64,000 nt of DNA from JBCBDX01 sp038529265. Lineage in GTDB: Bacteria; Pseudomonadota; Alphaproteobacteria; Rhizobiales; Rhizobiaceae. Below, piece after piece: positions 44,956 through 53,686 of the stretch. Where the stretch lies: NCBI GenBank assembly GCA_038529265.1, contig JBCBDX010000002.1, positions 62,001-126,000 on the forward strand, given 5' to 3'. Each line of letters starts with the position of its first letter. Within the stretch, counting starts at the first letter, position 1. The notes under the pieces are model-generated. The model did not search any database, was not told where the DNA came from, and saw only the letters and a list, made by a program, of their open reading frames with translations. A program made the position numbers and the translations under genes.

Positions 44956-45320
44956 CAGCGAGTTACGGGTATAGAAGCACCGTCCCCATGTATCCATTCG
45001 ATACTGTCCAGATCGATACCATCAATACAGGATGCGTGAACGCCAATACGTGCCGGGGGGTCAGCCAGTGTGTGATGGGTATGCACACCACAAATCTTGC
45101 AAAAATAATGCTTCTCGCGCCGCGTGTTCCATCGGTAAATTGATAAAGCATTCTCCGAGTTCGTCAGCTGAAAACGTTCCGCCGCCACCAGTAAAACACC
45201 ACGATTTTTCCGCGTACATAGGCTGCAGTTACAACATACGTTGATGTCATCGTGCGCACTCCCGGAAATGTTGAAGGTTACCGCACCGCAGTGGCAAGCG
45301 CCCGTGCGTTCTTCACTCAT
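44955..45320 (-). CDS. GFA/CENP-V family protein
   Basis: 121-residue zinc-binding protein of the glutathione-dependent formaldehyde-activating enzyme family. Zinc cysteines are in GACHCGAVTF and CCNCSLCTRK, and a further Cys pair region FCKICGVHTHH follows. Most family members have no proven substrate. The ATG at 45320 lies inside the end of the pseudouridine synthase gene (8-bp overlap). Confidence 0.9.
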   Translation of the reverse strand: MSEERTGACHCGAVTFNISGSAHDDINVCCNCSLCTRKNRGVLLVAAERFQLTNSENALSIYRWNTRREKHYFCKICGVHTHHTLADPPARIGVHASCIDGIDLDSIEWIHGDGASIPVTR

Positions 45321-46311
45321 TATCAGGCTCCCCTTCGCCTTCATCCAAACCTAGCAGGTTCCAAGACTGTACCATATGAGGCGGAAGTGGCGCGGTAACG
45401 TTGATCTTACCGCCATTTGGATGAGGTATTCTCAGCCGACGAGCATGCAGGTGCAGCTTCTTTTGAATGCCACCGGGAAACTCCCAGTTAGGATCATCCT
45501 CAAAGTATTTAGGATCGCCCAAAATAGGCAAACCCATTGACAGGCAATGTATCCGCAACTGGTGAGTGCGACCGGTTTCTGGTTGTAGTTCCATCCAGGT
45601 CAGGCGCTGGCCTGCCGTCTCGATGCGTCGATATTGCGAAACCGCGTGATCGGCGCCTTTCTCACCATGTTCGGCAATGCGCATCCTGTCGCCATCCGGG
45701 GTCTGTTCTTTGGCAAGCCAGGTTGAAATGCGACCTTCCGACTTACGTGGCGATCCTTTGACGAGCGCCCAGTAGACTTTTTCGGTATCACGCTTGCGAA
45801 ACGCTTCAGTGAGCGCTTGGGCAGCACTCCGGGATTTTGCAATTGCCAGAACGCCAGTTGTATCTCGATCCAGTCGATGCACGAGGCGCGGTTTTTCACC
45901 CTTTTTGTTTCTGAGGGCTTCCAGCATTCCGTCAACATGGCGGGAAACTCCCGAACCGCCCTGTACTGCCAAGCCAAAAGGTTTGTTTAAAATCAGAACC
46001 TTGGCATCTTCAAACAGCGTCATCTTTGCCAGTGCATCACGGTCATTTGCATTTTTAAGCGGGTTGGTAGGCCCGTCGGATGAGGATTTCTCTTGTGTCA
46101 GCTGTGGCGGGATGCGGATCAAATTACCGGTATGGATACGTGTATCTGATTTGGCGCGCCTCCCATCCACGCGCACCTGCCCGGATCTTAAAAGTTTTTG
46201 TAATGCACCAAAGCCCAGACCCGGAAAATGCGATTTAAACCAGCGGTCAAGTCGCATGCCGTTTTCATCGCCTTCAACCGTTTTTTCGCTGACCCCCGTC
46301 ATTAAGCTCAC
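45313..46311 (-). CDS. rluC: RluC-type 23S rRNA pseudouridine synthase
   Basis: 332 residues. An S4-like domain (RLDRWFKSHFPGLGFGALQKLL, then GQVRVDGRRAKSDTRI) precedes the RluA-family catalytic domain with LVHRLDRDTTGVLAIAKS (catalytic Asp) and ETGRTHQLRIHCLSMGLPILGD. RluC is the likeliest subfamily because of the N-terminal S4 domain and similar length; RluD cannot be fully excluded. It begins directly after the crcB stop. Confidence 0.9.
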   Translation of the reverse strand: MSLMTGVSEKTVEGDENGMRLDRWFKSHFPGLGFGALQKLLRSGQVRVDGRRAKSDTRIHTGNLIRIPPQLTQEKSSSDGPTNPLKNANDRDALAKMTLFEDAKVLILNKPFGLAVQGGSGVSRHVDGMLEALRNKKGEKPRLVHRLDRDTTGVLAIAKSRSAAQALTEAFRKRDTEKVYWALVKGSPRKSEGRISTWLAKEQTPDGDRMRIAEHGEKGADHAVSQYRRIETAGQRLTWMELQPETGRTHQLRIHCLSMGLPILGDPKYFEDDPNWEFPGGIQKKLHLHARRLRIPHPNGGKINVTAPLPPHMVQSWNLLGLDEGEGEPDNE

Positions 46312-46689
46312 TCACATTGCCGCCCGGGAAAGCCAAAGGCCGCCAAAGACCGCCAAAATGGAGGCGACTACACTCATCGCGGCGTATCCTGCGGCCAACC
46401 CAACTGCTCCACGCTCGTAAAGTGCAGCAAAGTCCAAAGAAAAAGCGGAGAAGGTGGTGAAGGCACCTAGGAAGCCTGTGGCAAAGAATAGACGCAACAT
46501 ATTGTCGCCTGCTGCACGACTAGCCAACCACCCAATCAGAAATCCCATCGCAAAGGACCCCGCGACATTGACAATTATCGTTCCCGCCGGAAAGCCTTGC
46601 CCAAAGAGCCTTGTTGTTGCGGAGGTGGTTGCATAGCGCGCCATGGCGCCCAGCGCACCGCCAATTGCGATAATGGCATAGTTCATCAT
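46312..46689 (-). CDS. crcB: CrcB/Fluc fluoride channel
   Basis: 125 residues with four predicted helices. The motif GGALGAMARYATTSATTRLFG near the start, NVAGSFAMGFLIGW in the middle and GFLGAFTTFSAFSLD mark the fluoride-specific channel. The usual length of one subunit of the dual-topology dimer is met. Its ATG overlaps the stop of the LpxO-like gene (ATGA). I see no fluoride riboswitch upstream, in keeping with its place inside a run. Confidence 0.94.
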   Translation of the reverse strand: MMNYAIIAIGGALGAMARYATTSATTRLFGQGFPAGTIIVNVAGSFAMGFLIGWLASRAAGDNMLRLFFATGFLGAFTTFSAFSLDFAALYERGAVGLAAGYAAMSVVASILAVFGGLWLSRAAM

Positions 46690-47519
46690 GAGCCAGCCGA
46701 TGGCGCTTTCTGACCAACGCCGATCATCCGCCAGTTCTTGTAGAAGATCGATTTAACACGATCTGCCACAGCGGAGACAAAGCTCAGTAAGAAATCAATA
46801 ACGCCTGGGAAACGTGATGGTCGGGCAATATCCATAAACACACAATACCGAAGCGCGTCCAGTTCGTTAACGGAACGATGAAACAGCGTGTCGTCGAATA
46901 TGTATAGCGGGTTTTCGTGCCAATAGTGCTTTTTGCCGTTGCACTCGATGTAAATCTTGTCAGTCTCGACAGGTGTCAGATTGTAGAGAATGCGGTAGCT
47001 CAAGCGCAGCGGTCCGTAGTGCCAAGTCGTCGATTGCTTGCCTGAAAACACTGAGACAGCGATCGTTTTTAGATATTTGAATTCGCCGTTGAACGCTTCA
47101 ATGTTCTGAATCTGTCGCTTGCCATACCAGCGATATACGTACATCCCACGCTTACTATCGCCCATTGCACCGTCAATATCGGCGATGATCTCTTCCTTGC
47201 GTTCCTTGAACGTGTTCAGAACCGTTTCAATCTCCGCGCGATATTCAGCTGGAAAATCATCCAGTGTGTGGAGGCCAGGATTGCGCTTGGAAAACAGGTC
47301 AATGAGAAGATTAAATGGAGAAAGCAACCAAGTTGGAATGCCATTTCCCATGAAGTAGCGGCGATACATTAGTCGCGTTTTGCCCTTGTTGCGGCTAACA
47401 TCAATCAGACCACATGCAAGAAAAAACAGTGTTATGCGTGGGATCAAAACCAAAGCAAAACAAAGTACGGGTATTGCGATAAAAACCCGCTTGATCGCTT
47501 TGCGTGTACTGCGGTCCAT
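46686..47519 (-). CDS. Aspartyl/asparaginyl beta-hydroxylase (LpxO-like)
   Basis: 277 residues: an N-terminal membrane segment (about 12-38) followed by the hydroxylase domain. Iron ligands are His167 in WHYGP and His214 in FDDTLFHRS, and Arg224 would hold 2-oxoglutarate. The His that usually follows Arg in the RxHLGL stretch is replaced (YRILYNL). Membrane-anchored relatives include LpxO, which hydroxylates a lipid A fatty acid; that function is inference here. It lies inside the degP-rarA-crcB run, with ATGA overlap to crcB. Confidence 0.82.
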   Translation of the reverse strand: MDRSTRKAIKRVFIAIPVLCFALVLIPRITLFFLACGLIDVSRNKGKTRLMYRRYFMGNGIPTWLLSPFNLLIDLFSKRNPGLHTLDDFPAEYRAEIETVLNTFKERKEEIIADIDGAMGDSKRGMYVYRWYGKRQIQNIEAFNGEFKYLKTIAVSVFSGKQSTTWHYGPLRLSYRILYNLTPVETDKIYIECNGKKHYWHENPLYIFDDTLFHRSVNELDALRYCVFMDIARPSRFPGVIDFLLSFVSAVADRVKSIFYKNWRMIGVGQKAPSAGS

Positions 47520-47542
47520 CTCAAATACTCCAGTTTAGTTCC

Positions 47543-48859
47543 CTAGGCTTCGCTTTGATTGCGAGAGGTACGCAGGCGCGCCCAATACTCCAACCTTTTT
47601 GCGATATCGCGTTCAAAACCGCGCTCAGCCGGCGTGTAGTATGTTTTTCGACCCATTTCACTGGGAAAGTAGTCCTGGCCGGAAAAAGCATCGTCCTCAT
47701 CGTGGTCATAGCGATAGCCATCGCCATAGCCTTCCGCCCCCATGAGTTTCGTTGGTGCGTTCAAAATATGCTTTGGTGGCATCAGTGATCCAAACTGCTT
47801 AGCATCGGCCATTGCCGCTTTGTAGGCGGTGTAGACGGCATTTGATTTAGGCGCTGTTGCGACATAGACGCAAGCTTGCGCGAGAGCCAGTTCGCCTTCA
47901 GGTGACCCAAGATAATCATATGCGTCTTTGGCCGCCAGCGTCACGGTCAAGGCTTGAGGGTCAGCAATGCCAATATCCTCGACAGCCATACGCACCAGGC
48001 GCCTTCCGATGTAGAGTGGATTTTCACCGGCATCGAGCATACGGCCGAGATAGTATAGTGCCGCATCAGGATCTGAACCACGCACTGACTTGTGCAAGGC
48101 AGATATCAAATTGTAATGCCCATCCTGGCCTTTGTCATAGATTGGCGCGCGCCGTTGAAGATAGGAGAGCAGTTCGTCTGGCTCCAAGGGTTTGGAAGGT
48201 TCAAGCCTTAGCACCTCTTCAACATAAGACAGCAGCGCACGTCCATCTCCATCGGCCATGGACATGATCATCTGCCTTGCCTGGGGCGAAAGCTTCAATG
48301 CACTTCCGACCTGCTGCTCGGCACGTTTCAGCAACGCCTCCAAACTATGATCGGAATGGCGTTTCAAGGTAAGTACCCGTGCGCGGGACAGAAGCGCTGC
48401 GTTCAGCTCAAAAGATGGATTTTCCGTTGTGGCACCAACCAACACAATAGTCCCGTCCTCCAAGACGGGCAAAAAGCTGTCTTGCTGAGATCGATTGAAC
48501 CGATGAATCTCATCAACGAAAAAAAGTGTTTGACGCCCATTGGACCGTCGTAAACGCGCCGCATCAAAGAGCTTTTTCAATTCCGCAACGCCAGAAAAAA
48601 TCGCGGATACCTGCTCGAAATGCATATCGACACTATCAGCCAGCAATCGCGCAATCGTGGTTTTACCTGTACCGGGCGGCCCCCACAGTAGGAGTGAGCC
48701 GATGCTCCCACTCTCTATGGCACGCGTCAGGGCGCCATCATCACCGACCAAATGATCCTGACCAACAACCTCTGATAGAGTTGCCGGTCTCAAACGATCC
48801 GCAAGTGGACGACTGTCTTCCTCAGCGGATTCCAATGATGTTTGGAACAAATCGGCCAA
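47543..48859 (-). CDS. rarA: RarA (MgsA), replication-associated recombination AAA+ ATPase
   Basis: 438 residues. An AAA+ core with LLWGPPGTGKTTIARLLA (Walker A), FFVDEIHRFNRSQQDSFLP (Walker B and sensor), and GATTENPSFELNAALLSRARV is followed by the tetramerisation domain ending in SLMPPKHILNAPTKLM. It acts at stalled replication forks. The start is TTG at 48859, four bases after the degP stop codon, with AGG nine bases before it; the N-terminal ADLFQ fits relatives. The degP-rarA order is common in rhizobia. Confidence 0.96.
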   Translation of the reverse strand: MADLFQTSLESAEEDSRPLADRLRPATLSEVVGQDHLVGDDGALTRAIESGSIGSLLLWGPPGTGKTTIARLLADSVDMHFEQVSAIFSGVAELKKLFDAARLRRSNGRQTLFFVDEIHRFNRSQQDSFLPVLEDGTIVLVGATTENPSFELNAALLSRARVLTLKRHSDHSLEALLKRAEQQVGSALKLSPQARQMIMSMADGDGRALLSYVEEVLRLEPSKPLEPDELLSYLQRRAPIYDKGQDGHYNLISALHKSVRGSDPDAALYYLGRMLDAGENPLYIGRRLVRMAVEDIGIADPQALTVTLAAKDAYDYLGSPEGELALAQACVYVATAPKSNAVYTAYKAAMADAKQFGSLMPPKHILNAPTKLMGAEGYGDGYRYDHDEDDAFSGQDYFPSEMGRKTYYTPAERGFERDIAKRLEYWARLRTSRNQSEA

Positions 48860-48862
48860 GTG

Positions 48863-50341
48863 TCAAAACCTGATGAACTGGCGAATACGGCGCCCTTGCC
48901 TATCAATTTCGTATCGCCAGGATCGCGTGTCTGCCTCAGTTGCTCTGCGAAGATCTATTGCCGATCGTACAGGCTCACCATTCAAGCCCAGCACCACGTC
49001 ACCGGGTCGAATACCATACCTGTTGGCTATAGCGCCCCGTTCAATCTCAAGGACGAGCGCACCCGCTTGCACCGAAAGATCATATCGCTGGGCAAGCTCT
49101 GGTGTAAGGCTCGTTACAACGGACCCCTGAAACGGATTACGTCCTGCAATTGTGAGCGTTTGCGCCGGTTCAGGCTGGGGTGCGCGTTCTAGCCGAATCG
49201 TAATATCGCGCACGCGATTACGCCGCAGTATACGCATGACTGCTTTACCGCCTGGTCCGATGGTCGCCAATCGGTATCCAAGCGCATCGGGATGTTCGAT
49301 CTGCTCGCCATCAATTTCCAGGACGACATCACCTGCCCGCAAACCCGCCGCTTGCGCAGCACTATCAGGCAGCACATCCAAAACGAGTGCCCCATAGGGT
49401 CGTGGCAAGCCGATACTCTCTGCAATTGCCGCATTCACTTCCTGGAATGAGGCGCCAATGAACGGACGTTCAAAAGCTGCTGCCCCGCCGCGCGCTTGGT
49501 CGACCACAGCGCGTACCATATTGGACGGGATCGCAAATCCGATACCATTTGAACCGCCAGAACGTGAAAATATCGCTGTGTTAATGCCGATAAGCCGCCC
49601 CGCCATATCAATCAATGCACCGCCTGAGTTGCCCGGGTTTATGGCTGCATCGGTTTGAAGAAAGAATCCGAAGTCTGACACGCCAACCCGCGTTCGTGCC
49701 GTCGCCGATACTATCCCGGATGTTATGGTTTGCCCAACGCCAAAGGGATTGCCGATAGCCAACACGAGATCACCGGTGAGCACATCATCGGAATTGGCAA
49801 ATGGTAGCGGTACGAAGCGTTCCCCCGTATCGATGCTAAGCACTGCCAAATCCGTGCGTTCATCTCGCAGCACGAGATCACTTTGAAATTCTCTACCGTC
49901 CGAAAGAACAACACGGATCTCATCGGCCCCTTCGATCACATGATCATTGGTAACGATCAGCCCATTTTCATCAACAATGACACCCGACCCAAGTGATGAC
50001 TGCACGCGAGGTGGCCCGCGAAAGCGATCCCCGAAAAACTCTTCAAAGAAGGGGTCACCAGCGAACGGTGAACGCCTTTGTGTCGAACGCGTGGTGTATA
50101 TATTGACAACTGACGGCGCCGATTGTTGCACCAAAGGTGCGTAAGAGAACTGCAATTGCGCACGACTATCTGGCACGCGCCGGTTCGTTGGCTGTCCATT
50201 CGGGAAGTCAGGCGCAGGTCTTGATCCACGAAGATTGTCCAAGAGCTGTCCAAGCGGACTGTCTTGAGCTTCAGAAACAACAATCTGCGCTGAACCAGCC
50301 AACAAAGCGACCAGAAATATGAAAGAAAGTCGTCCGATCAT
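48863..50341 (-). CDS. degP: Do/DegP-type periplasmic serine protease
   Basis: 492-residue exported protease-chaperone. A signal peptide (about 1-25) is followed by a trypsin-like domain with the triad His134 (TNDHVIEG), Asp164 (ERTDLAVL) and Ser239 (NPGNSGGAL). Two PDZ domains follow (about 275-365 and 390-490). It degrades misfolded periplasmic proteins. It is the first gene of the run that continues through rarA, the LpxO-like gene, crcB and rluC. Confidence 0.96.
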   Translation of the reverse strand: MIGRLSFIFLVALLAGSAQIVVSEAQDSPLGQLLDNLRGSRPAPDFPNGQPTNRRVPDSRAQLQFSYAPLVQQSAPSVVNIYTTRSTQRRSPFAGDPFFEEFFGDRFRGPPRVQSSLGSGVIVDENGLIVTNDHVIEGADEIRVVLSDGREFQSDLVLRDERTDLAVLSIDTGERFVPLPFANSDDVLTGDLVLAIGNPFGVGQTITSGIVSATARTRVGVSDFGFFLQTDAAINPGNSGGALIDMAGRLIGINTAIFSRSGGSNGIGFAIPSNMVRAVVDQARGGAAAFERPFIGASFQEVNAAIAESIGLPRPYGALVLDVLPDSAAQAAGLRAGDVVLEIDGEQIEHPDALGYRLATIGPGGKAVMRILRRNRVRDITIRLERAPQPEPAQTLTIAGRNPFQGSVVTSLTPELAQRYDLSVQAGALVLEIERGAIANRYGIRPGDVVLGLNGEPVRSAIDLRRATEADTRSWRYEIDRQGRRIRQFIRF

Positions 50342-50382
50342 GTGTCCACCTCCGCCACCATCATGCGCTGAAATTAAGATGC

Positions 50383-50406
50383 AAAAAAGGGGCCATTAAG
50401 GCCCCT
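50383..50406 (-). terminator. Terminator after rplQ
   Basis: On the minus strand GGGGCC and GGCCCC form a stem with a 5-base loop, followed by TTTTTTG. It lies 29 bp past the rplQ stop and closes the ribosomal cluster. Confidence 0.9.
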
Positions 50407-50434
50407 CAAATTTGTTGCAGCACTATTGTAAGTT

Positions 50435-50875
50435 CTAGGCAGCGGATGCAGCTGCTTGTTCTTCTGCGGCTTCTTCAGCTTCGATGCGTGCCAGGTCAGC
50501 AGCGCCTTTGGCATCTACATCACGGTCAACAAACTCAATGACCGCCATTGGCGCACTGTCGCCATAACGGAAACCTGCTTTCATGATGCGTGTGTAACCG
50601 CCATTGCGGTCCGCATAACGTTTGGCAATTGTATCAAACAGCTTGCGAACCTGGTTCTGATCCTGGATTTGGCTGATGGCTTGACGACGAGCGTGCAGAT
50701 CGCCGCGCTTTCCAAGTGTGACCAGTTTTTCAACAATCGGACGTAGTTCTTTGGCCTTTGGCAAAGTCGTAACGATCTGCTCATGTTCGATCAGTGACAC
50801 TGCCATGTTTGCAAACATCGCTTTGCGATGTGAGCTGGTACGGTTTAGCTTGCGGCCTGCTTTACGGTGGCGCAT
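50435..50875 (-). CDS. rplQ: Ribosomal protein bL17
   Basis: 146 residues. MRHRKAGRKLNRTSSHRKAM opens the protein as in all L17, and FANMAVSLIEHEQIVTTLPK follows. The C-terminal 35 residues are Ala/Glu-rich, longer than E. coli, as is usual in alphaproteobacteria. It follows rpoA by 39 bp. Confidence 0.98.
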   Translation of the reverse strand: MRHRKAGRKLNRTSSHRKAMFANMAVSLIEHEQIVTTLPKAKELRPIVEKLVTLGKRGDLHARRQAISQIQDQNQVRKLFDTIAKRYADRNGGYTRIMKAGFRYGDSAPMAVIEFVDRDVDAKGAADLARIEAEEAAEEQAAASAA

Positions 50876-50914
50876 GAGCCTTCTCCTTGTCTTTCATGAC
50901 TGGCGCGTGAACGC

Positions 50915-51922
50915 TCAGTAATGATCCTCATAACGTTTCGCGAGTTCTTCGATATTTTCTGGCGGCCATGTTGGGACTTCCATACCAAGATGGAGGCCCA
51001 TGGAAGCCAGTACTTCCTTGATTTCATTGAGCGACTTGCGGCCAAAGTTCGGCGTACGCAACATTTCGCCTTCTGTCTTTTGAATGAGATCGCCAATGTA
51101 AACGATGTTGTCGTTCTTCAAGCAGTTGGCAGAACGTACGGACAGCTCCAGTTCGTCGACTTTCTTCAACAACGCCGGGTTGAACGCCAGTTCCTGAACC
51201 TGCTCTTCTTGAGTCTCGCGCTCTGGCTCATCAAAATTGACGAACACACCGAGCTGATCTTGAAGAATGCGAGCCGAAAAAGCGACTGCGTCTTCACCGC
51301 TTATGGCGCCATTTGTATCAATGGTCATTGTCAGTTTGTCATAGTCGAGAACCTGACCTTCGCGGGTATTCTCAACCTTATAAGAAACCTTACGTACAGG
51401 CGAATACAGGCTATCGACCGGGATCAAACCAATGGGGGCATCTTCAGCCCGATTACGCTCGGCAGGAACATAACCTTTGCCAGCATCGATGGTGAATTCC
51501 ATACGGATCTCAGCGCCCTCATCAAGTGTACAAAGCGCGTGATCAGGGTTCAGAATTTCAACATCGCCCACAGTCTGAATATCGCCAGCTGTGACAACAC
51601 CCGGGCCCTGCTTGCGCACAACCATGCGTTTTGGACCATCGCCTTCCATGCGGATGGCAATCTCTTTGACGTTCAAGACGATGTCGGTCACGTCTTCACG
51701 CACACCGGCAATCGAAGAGAACTCATGCAAAACACCATCGATCTGGACTGCCGTTACCGCAGCTCCGCGCAACGATGAAAGCAACACGCGACGCAGCGCA
51801 TTGCCCAATGTCAAACCAAAGCCCCGCTCAAGCGGCTCTACAGTGAGCGACACGCGCGCACCGGAACCCTTGAATTCCACTTTGTTCGGTTTGATCAGTT
51901 CCTGCCAGTTCTTTTGAATCAC
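50915..51922 (-). CDS. rpoA: RNA polymerase alpha subunit
   Basis: 335 residues. The N-terminal domain (about 1-230) assembles the enzyme (GFGLTLGNALRRVLLSSL), and the C-terminal domain has ELSVRSANCLKNDNIVYIGDL and NFGRKSLNEIKEVL, which contacts UP elements and activators. It starts with GTG at 51922, supported by AAGGA eight bases upstream and the IQKNWQ start of rhizobial homologues. A 105-bp gap separates it from rpsK. Confidence 0.98.
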   Translation of the reverse strand: MIQKNWQELIKPNKVEFKGSGARVSLTVEPLERGFGLTLGNALRRVLLSSLRGAAVTAVQIDGVLHEFSSIAGVREDVTDIVLNVKEIAIRMEGDGPKRMVVRKQGPGVVTAGDIQTVGDVEILNPDHALCTLDEGAEIRMEFTIDAGKGYVPAERNRAEDAPIGLIPVDSLYSPVRKVSYKVENTREGQVLDYDKLTMTIDTNGAISGEDAVAFSARILQDQLGVFVNFDEPERETQEEQVQELAFNPALLKKVDELELSVRSANCLKNDNIVYIGDLIQKTEGEMLRTPNFGRKSLNEIKEVLASMGLHLGMEVPTWPPENIEELAKRYEDHY

Positions 51923-52027
51923 GCTTCTTTTCCTTCAAGTTTCTTTGCCACTATCCAATCGTGGCAACAGATCTTGCGCTAAACGGCACATCTTGAATGC
52001 CGATCAACCCTGTGATGTCGTCAGGTG

Positions 52028-52417
52028 TTAGACCCGGCGGCGTTTGCGCGGGCGGCAACCATTATGGGGAATGGGTGTCACGTCGCGAATAGATGTAATG
52101 GTAAAGCCAGCAGCCTGAAGTGCCCGCAGCGCTGATTCGCGACCTGAACCTGGTCCACAAACTTCAACTTCGAGAGACTGCATGCCATGCTCTTGGGCTT
52201 TGCGCGCGCAATCCTCAGCAGCAACTTGGGCAGCAAAGGGCGTAGACTTCCGAGAGCCTTTGAAACCTTGCATGCCCGCTGACGACCAAGCGATTGCGTT
52301 GCCTTGGGCATCAGTAATCGTGATCATCGTGTTGTTAAAAGTCGAGTTCACATGGGCAATGCCCGAAGTGATGTTCTTGCGCTCGCGGCGGCGAACACGT
52401 GTTTCAGCTTTAGCCAT
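52028..52417 (-). CDS. rpsK: Ribosomal protein uS11
   Basis: 129 residues. GIAHVNSTFNNTMITITDAQGN and SSAGMQGFKGSRKSTPFAAQ are typical, and it ends with the basic PHNGCRPRKRRRV. It forms part of the small-subunit platform. It follows rpsM by 86 bp. Confidence 0.98.
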   Translation of the reverse strand: MAKAETRVRRRERKNITSGIAHVNSTFNNTMITITDAQGNAIAWSSAGMQGFKGSRKSTPFAAQVAAEDCARKAQEHGMQSLEVEVCGPGSGRESALRALQAAGFTITSIRDVTPIPHNGCRPRKRRRV

Positions 52418-52503
52418 TTTAGTTCCTTCTCGATATCAACGCCGCCGTAATCCCAGCGGCTACACCCATACGGTTATGAGGGCTAAGCGCCCTACCCGCA
52501 TGA

Positions 52504-52872
52504 TTATTTCTTTTTGCCAGCGATTGCTTTTGCCGGGCCTTTACGAGTGCGCGCATTAGTATGCGTACGCTGGCCACGCACCGGCAAATTACGACGGTGA
52601 CGCAAACCGCGATAGCAACCCAAGTCCATCAAACGCTTGATGTTCATTGATGTTTCGCGGCGCAGATCGCCTTCCACCTGATAATCGCGGTCGATTGTCT
52701 CTCGAATTGAGAGCACCTCAGCGTCCGTCAGTTCGTGAACACGGCGCTCCGCCGGGATGTTGTTTTTCTCAACAATCTCCTGAGCAAACTTCTTGCCGAT
52801 GCCGTGAATGTATTGAAGCGCAATCACAACGCGCTTTTGTGTGGGGATGTTAACCCCGGCAATGCGTGCCAT
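52504..52872 (-). CDS. rpsM: Ribosomal protein uS13
   Basis: 122 residues. It begins MARIAGVNIPTQKRVVIALQ, contains CYRGLRHRRNLPVRGQRTHTN near residue 86, and ends in a Lys-rich tail. It is the first gene after the putative alpha-operon promoter at 53007-53035. Confidence 0.98.
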   Translation of the reverse strand: MARIAGVNIPTQKRVVIALQYIHGIGKKFAQEIVEKNNIPAERRVHELTDAEVLSIRETIDRDYQVEGDLRRETSMNIKRLMDLGCYRGLRHRRNLPVRGQRTHTNARTRKGPAKAIAGKKK

Positions 52873-53006
52873 CTCTCATCTCCATGTCGGCTGAACTAGG
52901 TCCAGCGGTCAAAACCATCCCGCGTCCGGTGGAGGCCGGCCCTTGCGAGAGCCCCAAAACAAAAAGCAGCCCGGAGGCCACGCGAATAGTTTCAAGGAAT
53001 AGTGGG

Positions 53007-53035
53007 CATATAGGCCCGCTCCCCTCTTGTGTCAA
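53007..53035 (-). promoter_or_regulatory. Putative sigma-70 promoter upstream of rpsM
   Basis: On the minus strand a perfect TTGACA (53030-53035) is 17 bp from TATATG (53007-53012). It stands in the 190-bp gap between adk and rpsM and would drive rpsM-rpsK-rpoA-rplQ, leaving a leader of about 125 bases. Confidence 0.6.
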
Positions 53036-53062
53036 CGCAAAATATGAAGTGTCAGACCGATA

Positions 53063-53647
53063 CTACGCAGTTTCCAAAAGCGCGCGGATTTGGGCGGTTA
53101 CATCATCAATGGAAGCCATGCCGTCAACTGATTTTAGCAAACCCTTGGCATGATAATAGCCAAGCAATGGAGCGGTTTTCTTGTAATACTCACGCAAACG
53201 CTCGTCGAAAACCTCAGCGTTATCATCTTTACGTGGCGTCTCTCCACGCGCAATCGCTTCTTGAGCCCGTTTTTCGATACGGCCCACCAAAGCTTTATCA
53301 TCAACAGTCAGTTCTATAACCAGATCAAGGCTTTTGCTTTTATCCGCTAACATGGTTTCGACAGAATCAGCTTGAGCAAGCGTGCGCGGGTAACCGTCGA
53401 GAATGAAACCTTTCGCGCAGTCATCATGGTCAAGTCGTTCGGAAACGATTCCGTTCACGATCTCGTCTGAAACCAGTTCACCGGCATCCATAACCGCTTT
53501 CGCACGCTTGCCGATCTCAGTGCCGGCGGCGACCGCGGAACGAAGCATGTCACCTGTCGAGAGCTGCGGTATCCCGTGTAATTCAACCAAACGCTGTGCT
53601 TGGGTCCCCTTGCCAGCGCCAGGCGGGCCCAAAAGAATCATTTTCAT
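53063..53647 (-). CDS. adk: Adenylate kinase
   Basis: 194 residues. Walker A GPPGAGKGTQAQRL is at the N-terminus, and FILDGYPRTLAQAD is also present. The LID is of the short type, with no zinc cysteines, as in other alphaproteobacteria. It interconverts ATP, ADP and AMP. It follows secY by 39 bp. Confidence 0.97.
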   Translation of the reverse strand: MKMILLGPPGAGKGTQAQRLVELHGIPQLSTGDMLRSAVAAGTEIGKRAKAVMDAGELVSDEIVNGIVSERLDHDDCAKGFILDGYPRTLAQADSVETMLADKSKSLDLVIELTVDDKALVGRIEKRAQEAIARGETPRKDDNAEVFDERLREYYKKTAPLLGYYHAKGLLKSVDGMASIDDVTAQIRALLETA

Positions 53648-53686
53648 TTAAGGTGTCCTCCCCAAAGCGGCGAAGCCGCCCGCTTT

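Noticed and set aside
50921..51778. 285-codon plus-strand frame opposite rpoA
   Set aside because: It lies entirely inside rpoA on the other strand, has no ribosome-binding site, and reads as low-complexity shadow sequence.
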